Below are positions 11,501 to 22,463 of a stretch of DNA of 64,000 bases, one piece after another. Source of the DNA: Filosporella fistucella (Eukaryota; Ascomycota; Leotiomycetes; Helotiales); contig JAQJZZ010000014.1 of the NCBI GenBank assembly GCA_030077755.1, positions 2,976,001-3,040,000 of the forward strand, given 5' to 3'. The position numbers were made by a program, and so were the translations under genes. Below the pieces are notes generated by a model. It saw nothing but the letters and a program-made list of their open reading frames with translations, was not told where the DNA came from and made no database searches. Position 1 is the first letter of the stretch, and every line of letters begins with the position of its first letter.

Positions 11501-14500
11501 CAACCTCTACCGCTCGATGGACATGCGGACACGACGATACCGCCCTTTTGATTAGAAATCAGAAGCAATACCACTTGACGATCATTGTTTGAGGTGCTAC
11601 ATTATGTTGTGACAAGTTGCGCTCACAAATGGAGAGCAAGATAGAAGATAGAGTGCAGGCTGTGCCGAACGTTCTCGGCCACCTCTCCTCTACGCTATTG
11701 GTACAGAGTCTAAAAGGACAGGATATTTCAGACCACTGAATCGAAAAGATTGGGGCATCCATTGTTACTTTTTTTTTTTAAAGGACGCTCAAGTAGATAG
11801 ATTTTGGCGAGTTGACAGTTGCTAATTTTGGTACAAACAATAGTTTCACAGATTAAAGCTCTGGTGCTTTGCCTACGAACTAATGCTGCAATCGTAATAT
11901 CCCAGTCATTGTGGGCAAGTTGATGACAAGAGGATTGACCGTGGGTCGTATCTTGAGGGACAGGGAATCTTCTGCTTTAGGTCTAGAGATCATTGCGAAT
12001 TTGACTGCGCTGCAAATTATGTCTCTTGCTTTGCATGTTTTGTACAATGAAGAGTTTCTTGACTAGCGAGTGCTTAGAAGAGGACAATCCTGTGTAAACT
12101 GACTGGTTTCGAGCTGATACCAGCTAGCTCGCTGTTTTAGCCTCTATCTGAAAACTATCAACTGTGTGGCATAGGCTGGAGACTTGAAATGCTACTCATG
12201 ATGGTCACGTGTCGCCTTTTCGATATATAGCATTGGAGTGTATCTCCTTCACTAGTGTCAAGATGCTTCCGTTCTTCAACACAAATGGCGATTGTGCGGC
12301 AAGCTCTGAATATCACAAAGTTGTGTCTCTGAAAAGCGTTTGTTCCGGCTGATAACTTTGAATTCATCATCGTACCATAGAGAATATGTTGAAGTGCGTA
12401 CCTTGCATGCCTTTGCACAGAAGGCAGGAAGTTCTCAGCCCATTCGATATTAAGATCGTCTAAGCAAAGTATGCAGAGATTCTTAAGCCATCATATCCAT
12501 CTTTCTTGGATGCAGAATTAGGTACATGGTGATCTGTTCCTTGCTTTTGAGAGATTGGTAATTGTAGGCTCCCAACCTATGGGACGAGGTGGGTGAATCT
12601 CAATAAACTTGCGCGAAATAAAAAATCATCAGAACATCGTTACAAGGTGGCAGGCTATACTTGTTTTTGCACTGCACTTCTCTATCCACTCGCTAGTACG
12701 AAGCCTCGATTGGATTTCATGGACCCAATTCTCCGGCTCGTATTTCCCCCGACCTACCCTTTTTAGCCTGTTTCTCGTCATTGCGGCTTCGCATTCATTA
12801 TCTGGAAGACTTCGAGTACTCTTGATAGTCACTTCCATACCTTGACTGCGTTCAATATTGTCGTAGAACACGACATGTGTTCTCAAGCTGAAGGATGCCA
12901 GCAGCAGTGTATCGGGGACACTCGCCTAGACCAGAGCCTTTTGCTCAACTATGAGTTTCTATGCAAGTATGTCAATCTCTTCACATCCTGATCAAGAAAC
13001 TCATATGCCGATCGTGCTGTATTGATATGCCTCACATTGACCGTTTCAAGGTTTTCATGGCTTGCAGATTGTCACAGACCGTTGTCGCCTACGTTTGAAT
13101 ACATTCGAAGCCTCAAAGCTATGGCGGTAAGAGTTAGAAAGCAACTTTTAGTTGACTACCCGACACGCACTTCTTATTGAGGATAATGGTCCCCATGTCG
13201 TCAGATGGGATGTCTTTTGAGTTGCAAACTGTGAACTTTCAAATAAGCTGATATTGGCGAGGTCTTCAAACCCCCTTTCCTTACCCGAAAATAAGACACC
13301 GACACGTGCCGTGCTACGGAATCCGTTGTGCCATGTCATCAACTCTCTTACATACCCCTTATCCGAGACTCGGATGCTGTATAATGGCTTGGCAAAGCCA
13401 CTGGCGTCACTGCTATTCTCCTGCAAAAAGCAAAACTGCCAAATTGAAGCTCCCGGGGAGTCTGAGTGATCCCCTTTGAGCCAGAGCTCTAAGGAATAAG
13501 TAAACGCGAGGTATGCATCAGTCTCAGGGTTTTACAGAACCCGGGATTCGCATCAAGGCGACCAAAATACTGTAGCTCTGCCGTTGAGTGCTGATCAGAG
13601 ATCGAAGTATAACATCGACAGGTCTGGGGCGTGTTACATTTCACGGCAGCCATTTATGACCCCGTGCATTAATTGCTCAGGGCATGCGTTTCTAGCCTTG
13701 GGACCGAAGAGTGTCACCGGTCGTGCATAAGAACGTCGTGCCCGCATATCTGGCATTAAGTCTCTTGAGTTACACAGCGAACCTCACCATGGTAACATCA
13801 ATAGATCTAGGTCTACAGTCGGTCTCACGGTGAGACTGTAACACAAAAGTCTAGGCTGAACCTCCCAAGCATTGGAAGATGAATCTGTGTGTACAATGAC
13901 GACAGCGGCTTTGTGTAACCTCTACATCTTCGACTTCGAAATGCCTTCCTGTCCTTCTCGTGCTGAAGGATTTATTCTACGACTTCATTAAGACCTGTGA
14001 GCTATCGTGTCAGAACACAGATCGTCGTACAAAGCCACAATGTTCCGAATAGTTCAAAATCCCATTACCGGAAGAAAGTACCGGTCCATACACCTTCCTT
14101 TCCGGGAGGTATTGGACTTTCTATGAATGTATCATATTGGGTTATACGCAGACATAATAAGAAGGGAAAGAATATCACATTTTTACTTTTCGTGAGATCT
14201 CGAGGCCATGTTAAAGTTCCGTGGATCGGATGAAGGCTTGCTTCCAGATATAGTTGATCGCGAAATTATTACGGGAGAAGCGTTTCTCAGTATTGGTAGC
14301 TATACTAAAAATTAGACTCTTCTTTCATTCAGATTTCTACATGTTGTTCGGTATGTTGTGTTTCCGTTTGTCTGGCAATCAATACGAGGCGTTTTTGTTG
14401 GCTTTTAGCGTCAGCGAGTAAGTGTTCACTGAAGCTCTCGTGGACGACTGGGTTTCACGGCCGGGATTTGAACATCGGGATTTGAAAAAGCGTGGGGAAA

Positions 14501-15636
14501 CATGATGATCATTGGAAATGACGGGAGAAGTTACAGAGATTATGTTCAAGTGAGCTGAATACTTCTAGCATCTCAACCAACCGGGCCTGGACTGTGAGAA
14601 TCACAATGGATCGTGAGCAGGCCGTCACGGATGGGATCTTAATCCGAGAAAGGACTACTTGTTTTCGGAATCTCCTCTTCCGCGCCTTCCAAGTTCTCCT
14701 TCGATCAAAATCGATTTCTGGGCATATCTGCTTTTGTCCCGGTCTGTTTTTCTCTGCGAATTTCAAGGAGAATTTGGCGGTGAAGTTCATCATGTCAAGT
14801 GGTTCTTTCTGAATCAGGAGGGAACCAACATTCACTGACTACACGAGAGATCATCTACCGTAAGCCATGTTCTGCTCACTCCGGATTCTATCGCACCTTT
14901 GATAGTGCTGTCTTTGCTCCATATATCTACAACGACAAACATCGCCCAGATTCGGAGCTTCAAACACGAGTGGATGTTGCTTTCAGATTACCGTCCTTTA
15001 TATCCTGGGCACTGAGTCTGGTCAATGCCTGACTTTAAATGCAGATTGAACGCAAGCAGCTCTCTCCTTCCATTCCTAGTTGTTCCACGTCTGATTGGGA
15101 TGATAGGCAAGAGGCCAATGCTCGTTAGCTCTATACATTCTTTGCTTCATGGGAGATCCTCACACGAAATATGTTACGACTACTCCAGTAGTATGCATTA
15201 GTTACAGTTCAAGTTCGAAGCACCGAACATTTTCGAATCTGATGGCACATATGACGAAAGAGCCTTTCGGCAAGTATATAGGAGCATCACCTTCTACGTC
15301 TAAAAGTCCCTAGGGTGGATGAAATAAGGAGATGAGATGTGCCAAGATTGTCCCAAATTTTCTCAAGTCAGCTTATACCCAGTCAACTTGCTATTTCCGA
15401 CAGTCATATTACACTAACTTATGATGAATTGACCGTGAAGCAGATCGGCAAAGGGAGTACCTTTGGATACAGAAGAGAACTTCCATTAGGATCTCAGAGC
15501 ATCAGCTGTTTCACATACCAAGGGACATATGATTCAGTTACTCATGTGAAGTACGAAATTGACACAGTGCAAAGGTGCTTTCGTACACTGGCAAAATTTC
15601 AAGTCTATTCTACATCTTCTTTGAAATTCAAGCACA
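8584..15636. other. 7-kb gene-poor spacer
   Basis: No domain-bearing or convincingly spliced gene was found on either strand. Open frames here are short, Arg/Cys/Ser-rich and overlapping in several frames, as in noncoding DNA. The best candidate is a small membrane-protein frame at 10908-11093, listed separately. A T-run lies at about 11768-11779. A direct repeat of CGGGATTTGAA occurs near 14463-14487 but no tRNA fold is supported. The region may hold old, decayed sequence. Confidence 0.4.
10908..11093 (+). CDS. Possible small single-pass membrane protein (61 aa)
   Basis: An ATG-started frame encodes a short polar N-terminus, one strongly hydrophobic segment (residues about 9-32, TMLFIVLFSATVACLLVIIV onward) and a basic C-terminal tail starting MKRHRS. 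This is the only frame in the surrounding 7 kb with an ordered architecture. There is no homology I recognise. It could be a real micro-membrane protein, an exon of a longer unrecognised gene, or chance. Confidence 0.25.
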   Translation: MAVTVDQTMLFIVLFSATVACLLVIIVYMTFLFMKRHRSLKITSPVLTREPHPHAWRTQMS

Positions 15637-16635
15637 TCATGCCTTCCCAGTAGAACCCATGACATCCATCTGGTACTCAATCTGCTCTTGAATTAAGTCT
15701 GTTCCCTTGCCCATGAGTTCCGTCAGCGGAATCTTGCCGGTGTTCTCAGCAACAAACTTGTTGTATTTGTACAGGACAAGTTCGTTGACATTACATCTCG
15801 TCATGCCACCTTTAATGCAACCTTGCATTATCTCGTCTGGGAATGTGTTTGTACCGTGAAGAACAAGTGTTGCTCTGCCTTTGATGGCATTTCTGATTCT
15901 CTCGAGTCTGCACCATGTTAGCAAGATCAACACAAGGACAACGTGGTTGAAGCTCTTCCGAATCTGAACTGAGAACAAAACGTATATCAACGCACCTTGC
16001 AAAATCCAATTTGATGTTCTCAATTCCACCATAATTGCCGTGCACATTTCCAAACGCAGGAGCCAAAAAGTCAATCCCAGTATCGACGAACTCCCCTGCT
16101 TCCTCTTCAGTTGTCAATAGCCCCTCCAAATCTCCAGTATCCGCAACACCATCTTCTCCACCATTGATACGTCCTGGCTCTGCCTCAGTAGCAATACCCT
16201 TCTCATGTAGCATCTTTGTAATCCTCTGTGTCTTCTCCAAATTGTCCTCTTTCTCGTAATGCGACATGTCCACCATGATACTATCGAATGGGTATTCTGC
16301 TGCAGCAATGATCTCTTCTTCGGATTGCGCGTGGTCCATATGTAAAGTTATGGGTACGGTAGCTGTTGCGCATGCAGCTGCTGCGAGATGGATCAGGAGG
16401 GGAGAGTAGTGGAGAGCCCATGGGAAGAGGAGGATTTGTGCTGGTGAACGCTTCTTCTCTGCGGCTCTTACTAAAGCTGTGATGGTCTCGAGGTTATACT
16501 ACCAAAATATAAGTGATAAGTCTGGAAAATAAAGGCAAGTAAACATACAGATACAACGCCAATAACTCCATAACCACCTTCCTCCGCTGCCTTCAGCATC
16601 TTAATTGCCTTGTTATCTTTCATTGATGGTGCCAT
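15637..16635 (-). CDS. Class II ketose-bisphosphate aldolase-like protein (286 aa)
   Basis: Zn-dependent class II aldolase of the fructose/tagatose-bisphosphate type, which cleaves a ketose bisphosphate to DHAP plus an aldehyde. Three exons: 16635-16549, 16498-15996 and 15907-15637; introns are 50 bp (GTATGT...GGTAG) and 88 bp (GTGCGT...GTGCAG). Metal and catalytic signatures are in order: LHMDHAQ (Asp84, His85), EAEPG (about 134-138), APAFGNVHG (His182) and LVLHGTN (His214). At 286 residues it matches the short KbaY/GatY-like group rather than the longer yeast Fba1 type. It is downstream of and on the same strand as a DenD-like dehydrogenase. In bacteria and plants, similar aldolase domains occur with acid-sugar kinase and dehydrogenase partners, so a catabolic role beyond glycolysis is plausible. 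Substrate is not determinable here. Confidence 0.9.
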
Positions 16636-16930
16636 TGTGAATATAATGTGTAAGATATGTACAGGAAAGAAAGGAAAGAAAACTCAGATGTCGAGTTATA
16701 ATGGCAATATAAAGCTGTTACCCAGCTGAATTCAGGCTGTTGTGAACTGCCACAGCGAGAATCGGGAGTTACAAGGTGGGATGAGTTTACCCCGCGCTAC
16801 GCCACTCTTCGCTCGGCGGGGCAACTCTGCCGAGCGGAGAGAACCCCGCGTGGATTTCAAGATGTTGAGACTTGGTATTAGAAATAATATCATGATTAAG
16901 GTTGGCAATACAATACTATGTACAGAGATT
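16636..16930. promoter_or_regulatory. Aldolase promoter region with GC-rich inverted repeat
   Basis: This spacer contains CGCTCGGC (16810-16817) and its inverted copy GCCGAGCG (16829-16836) around an 11-base loop. It is flanked by two direct copies of ACCCCGCG (about 16789-16796 and 16843-16850). A TATA-like stretch (minus strand TTTATATTG, near 16705-16713) lies between this cluster and the aldolase ATG at 16635. The arrangement suits a binding site for a zinc-cluster type regulator, but no named factor can be assigned. Confidence 0.4.
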
Positions 16931-17908
16931 TCATCCTTCCAAGCTTGCTTTGTAATCCCTGACAGCTTGTTCGAAGCTCACGTCCGCCTTGAAACCCAAC
17001 CTATATGCCATAGCATTGTTGAATTCAGTACCCCAACTCCTCAAGATCCTCTCCATATCCTCATCTGTCTCTTCTTTCAGCAGTTTCAATTTGTCCTCTC
17101 CGCCGACTTTGGCAAGTGCATCCATCATATCTTGTACCGTAACTCCAATTCCAGGCATATTTACTACCCTCTTATGACTAGGCAATGCTCCACCATCCAC
17201 ACTCAATGCAAAGACCAGATTCTCTGCCAAAGTCTTGGGGCTACAGACCCAAGATCGGAATTCCCTATCTTTCAATGGAATAACACACTCAACTCCATTC
17301 AGTGGTTCTCTGATCAACCCACTGATAAAGCTACTTGCTGCTTGTGTAGGTTTCCCAGGTCTGATACTGATCGTAGGAAATCGGAGAGAGAGTCCATCCA
17401 AGAATCCTTTCCGAGTGTAATCATTGATCAGAGTCTCGCAGATCAACTTTTGTGCTCCGTAACTTCCTTCTGGTGTTGGCATGACCGTCTCATCAATGAC
17501 AGGTGGCAAAGGCTGGCCGTAAACAGCTTGTGAGCTGGCATATATGACTCGCAGAGGCTTCGAATCAGGTGTTTGAGCTTTTCGTAGTGCTTCGAGTAAA
17601 TTGGCTGTTGCAGTGAGATTGACTCGCATGCCCAAATCAAAATTAGCCTCCGAGCCAGATGACATTATCCCATGGAATATATAGATTGCTGAGAGCGGGG
17701 ACGATGATTTGATGAGGTTGGAAAGAGAGTCTGGATCGCAGAGATCGGCTTGTACAGCTTTGGCATTTTGAGGATTCGCAGCTTTAGCAGGAACTGGTGG
17801 CGAGACAATGTCTGTGAGAATGAGCTTATACTCGGGAGTAGAGAGAAGTCGTTCTGCTAATAACTGTCCGATGAAGCCAGCTGCTCCAGTGATTAGAATT
17901 GTAGGCAT
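16931..17908 (-). CDS. NAD-dependent epimerase/dehydrogenase, DenD (D-erythronate dehydrogenase)-like (325 aa)
   Basis: Extended short-chain dehydrogenase in a single exon. The nucleotide-binding motif is ITGAAGFIGQ (residues 6-15), followed by the acidic LTDIV after strand beta-2. The active site shows ASSQAVYG (Ser125/126) and Tyr150-x3-Lys154 (SYGAQK). Length and the order of motifs fit the DenD family, which oxidises D-erythronate to 3-oxo-tetronate in bacterial acid-sugar catabolism. Other nucleotide-sugar epimerase functions remain possible. The ATG at 17908 opens directly at the Rossmann strand MPTILIT; upstream in-frame residues look like leader sequence. A minus-strand CTATATATG lies about 65 bases upstream. 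The aldolase gene follows on the same strand about 295 bases downstream. Confidence 0.85.
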   Translation of the reverse strand: MPTILITGAAGFIGQLLAERLLSTPEYKLILTDIVSPPVPAKAANPQNAKAVQADLCDPDSLSNLIKSSSPLSAIYIFHGIMSSGSEANFDLGMRVNLTATANLLEALRKAQTPDSKPLRVIYASSQAVYGQPLPPVIDETVMPTPEGSYGAQKLICETLINDYTRKGFLDGLSLRFPTISIRPGKPTQAASSFISGLIREPLNGVECVIPLKDREFRSWVCSPKTLAENLVFALSVDGGALPSHKRVVNMPGIGVTVQDMMDALAKVGGEDKLKLLKEETDEDMERILRSWGTEFNNAMAYRLGFKADVSFEQAVRDYKASLEG

Positions 17909-18474
17909 ATTGAAGGTCTGAATTTGTGTGGTATAGAGATTGAAAAGAAGAAGGATTGATCTGGAAGTAGGAACATATATAGCTAGTCGGAGATATTTGT
18001 GGGGAGATGGGGAAAGAAAGTCTAATAGGAATATGAAATGTGCAAGTCTCCCGAGAAGAGGAGATCCACCCCCACTCTTCTCCGAGTGTCGGCTCAAGTC
18101 TCCCCGAAGTGCAGTAAAGGAGAATCAGAATCTAAAGAAGGTGAATATACACCCTCTCATAAAAATGACAGTTGAAGAGTGCTTGATATGTGTAAATCTC
18201 TGTTGAGTGTATGGCCCAATGTCAGTTATGGCTTGCTTTACCCACATCTGGCATACAGAAGCTCCTGCTGAAAGACAAACCAAGTTCGAAACTGACCCTC
18301 TGACTTCCTGAACTCGTAGAAGGAACGGAGTTTCTACATCAAAAGAAGATCATTAGCCTCTTGTTCCCTACCCAACGCCGTAATATACACATTTCTCGAC
18401 CATCATATACAACTTATGCCTGCCACCATTACCTGCGTTGTCTTCCAGCAATATGTCTCTCATACATCATCCAA
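17909..18474. other. Spacer: promoter of DenD-like gene and 3' flank of BolA gene
   Basis: Both neighbours are on the minus strand. A TATA-like ATATATAG lies at about 17975-17982. No other feature is supported. Confidence 0.35.
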
Positions 18475-19038
18475 CTATGGCGCTCTTGTCTTCAACTGTA
18501 GCCCATGCCAGTCCTGGATGTCGTTCTTCAAAATCTCATTCACCAGTCTTTGTTGCTTCAGCATTCCTAAGCCTCGGAACTTCTCACTGACGATATCGAT
18601 TCCATACATGCTTCCACATCCTCCACTAATATCCTGTACCTCCAGACTCTGGCATTCCAACTCCTTCATCAATAATTCCCAAATCTCCTTTTCCTTCTCA
18701 TTGAGATGTGCTGGGGCATCCTTTGCGTTTGTAACCTCATCCGCGATCCCCGCTTCTCCCTTGCCAATGGTACCAGCAATGCTAGATTCTTGCGTACTGT
18801 AGCCTCTCAAAGCTGTGCCATTTGTGCGAAGTACTCTGCGGGGTATACTTGATAGAGGAGAGGACGCGGATGTTGAATGTGAAGCTGTTGTGGAGGAAGA
18901 GTGGGCTGCGTTTCGAGCTGGGCATATCGAGGTTGCTACACATCTTGACCTGTCTATAGCTGATGCAGATACATTACATCTCAAAGCTTTGCCGCTTCTT
19001 AGACAGCGACGCATGGTCGCAGATGCTGCCCGCTCCAT
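18475..19038 (-). CDS. BolA-family protein, probably mitochondrial (187 aa)
   Basis: Single exon. The last 75 residues are a BolA domain: EKEIWELLMKEL, then the diagnostic GGCGSMYGIDIVSEKFRGLG and the end KQQRLVNEILKNDIQDWHGLQLKTR. This form of the loop (GGCGSMY with a conserved Cys) is typical of mitochondrial BolA3/Aim1-type proteins, which partner monothiol glutaredoxins in handing iron-sulfur clusters to client enzymes. The N-terminal 100 residues are rich in Arg, Ser and Ala and poor in acidic residues, as in a mitochondrial presequence. The ATG at 19038 is the first in frame; a later ATG (MRRCLRSGKA) would also give a presequence. Confidence 0.9.
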   Translation of the reverse strand: MERAASATMRRCLRSGKALRCNVSASAIDRSRCVATSICPARNAAHSSSTTASHSTSASSPLSSIPRRVLRTNGTALRGYSTQESSIAGTIGKGEAGIADEVTNAKDAPAHLNEKEKEIWELLMKELECQSLEVQDISGGCGSMYGIDIVSEKFRGLGMLKQQRLVNEILKNDIQDWHGLQLKTRAP

Positions 19039-20740
19039 ATCTTCTTGCTCAAGCTTCGTTCTGGATGCTGAAGTCGAATAGAAGCTCCTCAGTTCGATTT
19101 GAATGCGTCTTTGTCGAAACAATAGCGATTGAGCTAATTGAAGCTTCAGTATTGATTTGAAACTCTCAGAGTTCTATTAACAGATTGTAGACTGGTGGTT
19201 GAGCTTAGGAGGGGGCTTTATGGATGAGAAAGCATGGATAAATGAAGGTCGTCATATTTCAACATATCCACAACCGACAATTTCAAAGCCTTACTGTTCG
19301 CTGAGTCATCATCGCGACAACATTTGCAGGCAGACTGCAAGTTCAACTCCTGACAACATTCCATCAATTCGTCGAGACAATTGCTCAGACGTATCTCAAG
19401 CTATACTTACTTATCATTATTCAGAGAATTCAAATCAGCAAAGTATGAAGTGAAGCAACTCAAAACACAAGTGTCTACCTGCGCCTTTGTTCACTTTTCG
19501 TCATGAATATACATCAGCTCTTTGGCACCAGTATTTCAAGTTTAATTAAATCTAGACAAACCTGCAAAGCATGTTTTCCTGCGTTTCAACTATAATCAGT
19601 CTAGTCTTAGGGGACCGCTAGTCCTTGGTGCCTTGAGCTTCTTACTCTTTCATTACAAGCATTCAAGGGCATTTAGAACTCTTTTCTCCCTGCCATCCAG
19701 TTTTCAAAAGATGCAGAGCGTCTTCTGATGGCTCTTGAAACATTTAAGTTAGTGTAAGCTGATCACTCAATGTATAGTAAAGCCTTTGCTTGGAGGAAGT
19801 ATGATCTGAGCAAATCACAATCCAACCACTGATGGCCATATTCTTGTTAATACACCTTCCATTGTGCCCTTTAAAGGTGCTAGAAGTTTCTAACATTGTC
19901 CATACCGCGTCGCTACCGGAAGTCCCAATTGTCAATAACCTCAGAGAATCAAGAGTGTGATTCAAATATATGTCTTCCAACAAGCAAGATTCACCCAGTG
20001 ATGTAGTGTCATTGACCAAATCGGCAGCTGCCCCATCAAGACTGCGATGTGCGTTAAAATTCGATAGAGGAGGTCTTTGACGCACGCCGCATCCTAGTAT
20101 TACGCAATAATACAGCCGGGAGATTCCTGCGGGTTTCGAGAGCGTTTAGCGTATTCCGCAGTCCTGAATGTGAGTCACTCTCCTTGGTTTGGATAATATT
20201 TCAGAGGGTTTGAGAGGTGTCATTGCATATTGGAGTCGAGCAATACATAGCTTTCACAAAACCTGGAAACGTAAGCACTTTTCGTAGCTCTCAAACAGGT
20301 CATACAAAGTCTGTAGCTAGACTGTAATTATACACTATAGGGAATCTTTGACGCCCATCATAATTTTTTATTGCACTGATGCACTTCAAGGAAGTTTTGA
20401 ATTTTTCTCACACGGCTTCGAACGTTTTTCCCATTTTATGGTCCTGAATTAAAGCAGCCGAAGAGTATCACAATCATGAAAGATGTATTCATAGTTTTTG
20501 ATATATGTTTCTTTCACATAGTACTATCACATTGATATGGCAAAGACTTTAAAACGTACCATCATATCAGAGTATGTTATTAGAGATTGCAAATCAATGA
20601 GAATCTGGACCTCTTTGGGTGCATGTCCTGGCCCAACTTGACCTAATATTACTTACTCAAGTACAACCATTCTTACCAAATAAGATTAAGAAGAGATTTT
20701 TGAAAAAAGAAATCGCGAAAGAAAATACCCAAGGGAAAAA
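19039..20740. other. Intergenic region, no gene seen
   Basis: Only short frames without domains occur. The sequence is AT-rich in places (20330-20620). No tRNA fold or transposon was recognised up to the SINE-like element. Confidence 0.35.
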
Positions 20741-20890
20741 AATATTATCTTTTAAAAACGGCAAAACTCCAGCCTCCCCTCCGAACGGGGAGACCTTAGA
20801 AACCCTCCGGTGAGGATTTTGAAGCCGGGTGATTTTATTTTTACGTTGACTTGATCGTCTTGTCAACAGACCACTACGCCACATTTCCAT
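20741..20890 (-). mobile_element. SINE-like, tRNA-derived pol III element
   Basis: On the minus strand, TGGCGTAGTGG (complement of 20871-20881) matches the pol III A-box consensus TRGYNNARNNG exactly. About 45 bases further, GGCTTCAAAATCC (complement of 20814-20826) is a degenerate B-box. A stem GTTGAC...GTCAAC sits where an anticodon stem would be. The 3' part has a CTCCCC/GGGGAG hairpin (20774-20792), followed by T-runs (complement of 20754-20758 and 20735-20741) that could end pol III transcription. A functional tRNA is unlikely because the arms do not close. Best read as a tRNA-derived SINE or tRNA fossil. Confidence 0.4.
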
Positions 20891-22463
20891 GTGACGATCC
20901 TTATGGCCTGGTTACTGGCAGGCTTATTTAGATATATAACCCTACTTGCCCTCACAGCTGAAAGAAGGTGACAATCACAACTGAGGCAAGGCAAGACTCA
21001 CTATGCAAGAACTAGACTTCGAGTAAATAATAAGTTCTTATCAATGGACTAACGATCCCCCCCCCCCTTTCTCCTCTCTTCACCACAAGCTTTCAAGAAT
21101 CTAAATAACCTATCGATCCCCTTCCCCCTCCACACGAAGGTCAATTTCTCACCATGCACTATTCAAACCCTCTATCAACACAATTGTCTCCTCCCCTGTT
21201 CATCCTCCCCTCACCCCTCCTATATAAAAAGTTAAAACACAACCAACACCTCAAAGATAAATCAATAACCTTAGCTCCATTTCACATTTCTGTTCCTCTC
21301 ACACTCTCTCACTAAGGAAGCGGTGAGCAAACAACCATCGCAGATCTCTGGGAGACCAGTAGCGTGTGTCAGTTCTGATTCCTGGGATGTTGTTGAGAAG
21401 AGGTTCAGTCGACAAATCACATCGTTCGTAGATTAAAATGGTCTGGTACACGAATCATATCCCTCTCGCTCGCTACACCGCAAATTCAAAAATACAGGAA
21501 GATAAAAACTCGGGTGTCATCTGTGAGTGGAAAAAGGCCCCGAGTCACTCTCATAAACACTGTCACAAGCAAATTCAACTCCCTTTCCATAACATCTCAC
21601 ATTTAAGCAATCACTTGCATATCAGAAATCGAGAAAAAGTTTGTGAGGTCATCCACTCTCCATTGCATTCACAAACGCCTATCTCACCGAACTAGCTAAG
21701 CCAACCCCAAATCCGAGGAAATGTCCCTCACTCGAATCCCGCTTCGCTCATATCATATCGTATCAGAGCTTGCCTCTCATTCGATCCGCTTTCGCTATTG
21801 CAATTCCCCATTTCATCCATATCCCCCCCAAACCGAATCCCAACTCTCTCGTATATACCCACTGGGATCCAATCCTTCTCTTCCAGCCATTCCACCTCTT
21901 CCAGGCTAATCATAAAATAACAAAACGCAACTTTTTCCCAATCCAAAAATTCCATAACGCGAATCAATCTGATTGGGCTTCGTTATGAAGCCCTACGCGC
22001 TTCGTTCAATAACCGGCCTCGAAAGGCATAACTTAAAGTAATTAATAAACCCAGTCTATGATCGAAGTGAGGAGAAAAACCCGTAGGCAGAGCGCAGAGC
22101 AGCATGCAGCTTTGAAAAACAACATGCAAGAAGGACGCTCAAAAAATTACAATGAAGAAAGAGAACCGAAAGCAATCATGACCCTCCCCGCCGCGCAGAA
22201 ATGCCAATGATAATAGTACGTTCCTTTTGAGAGACGTTTCATGAAGAAGCAATAGTCATGTGTCGTGACCTAATCCATGGATCTGCTTATCCCTTCAAAT
22301 TCCTGATGACGACCACACTCAGTGAAGAGGTAATCAGAACATCCCATATCACCCCATCGAATCCCTCGAATAAGGCCGTGTCATCGTGTCGAAGAAATTA
22401 TCCGTGAAAAAGCTTCATAAGTTTCATCCAACGATCGATACCGCGAACCCGAATGATGGGAAT
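20891..22463. other. Intergenic region downstream of the CBM21 gene
   Basis: Contains a run of about ten C residues (21057-21066) and a pyrimidine-rich, leader-like stretch (21060-21320) ending near an ATG frame at 21438-21695 (85 aa, His/Ser-rich, no domain). That frame could be a small gene or part of a noncoding transcript, but I do not call it. No other feature is supported. Confidence 0.35.

Noticed and set aside
14440..14500. Possible tRNA on the minus strand (T-arm-like TTCAAATCCCGG)
   Set aside because: The five bases on either side of the loop do not pair, and no A-box or acceptor stem is found; the signal comes from a direct repeat of CGGGATTTGAA.
16742..17533. 263-aa frame on the plus strand
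   Set aside because: It is antisense to the DenD-like gene, which has clear active-site motifs; it is a shadow frame.
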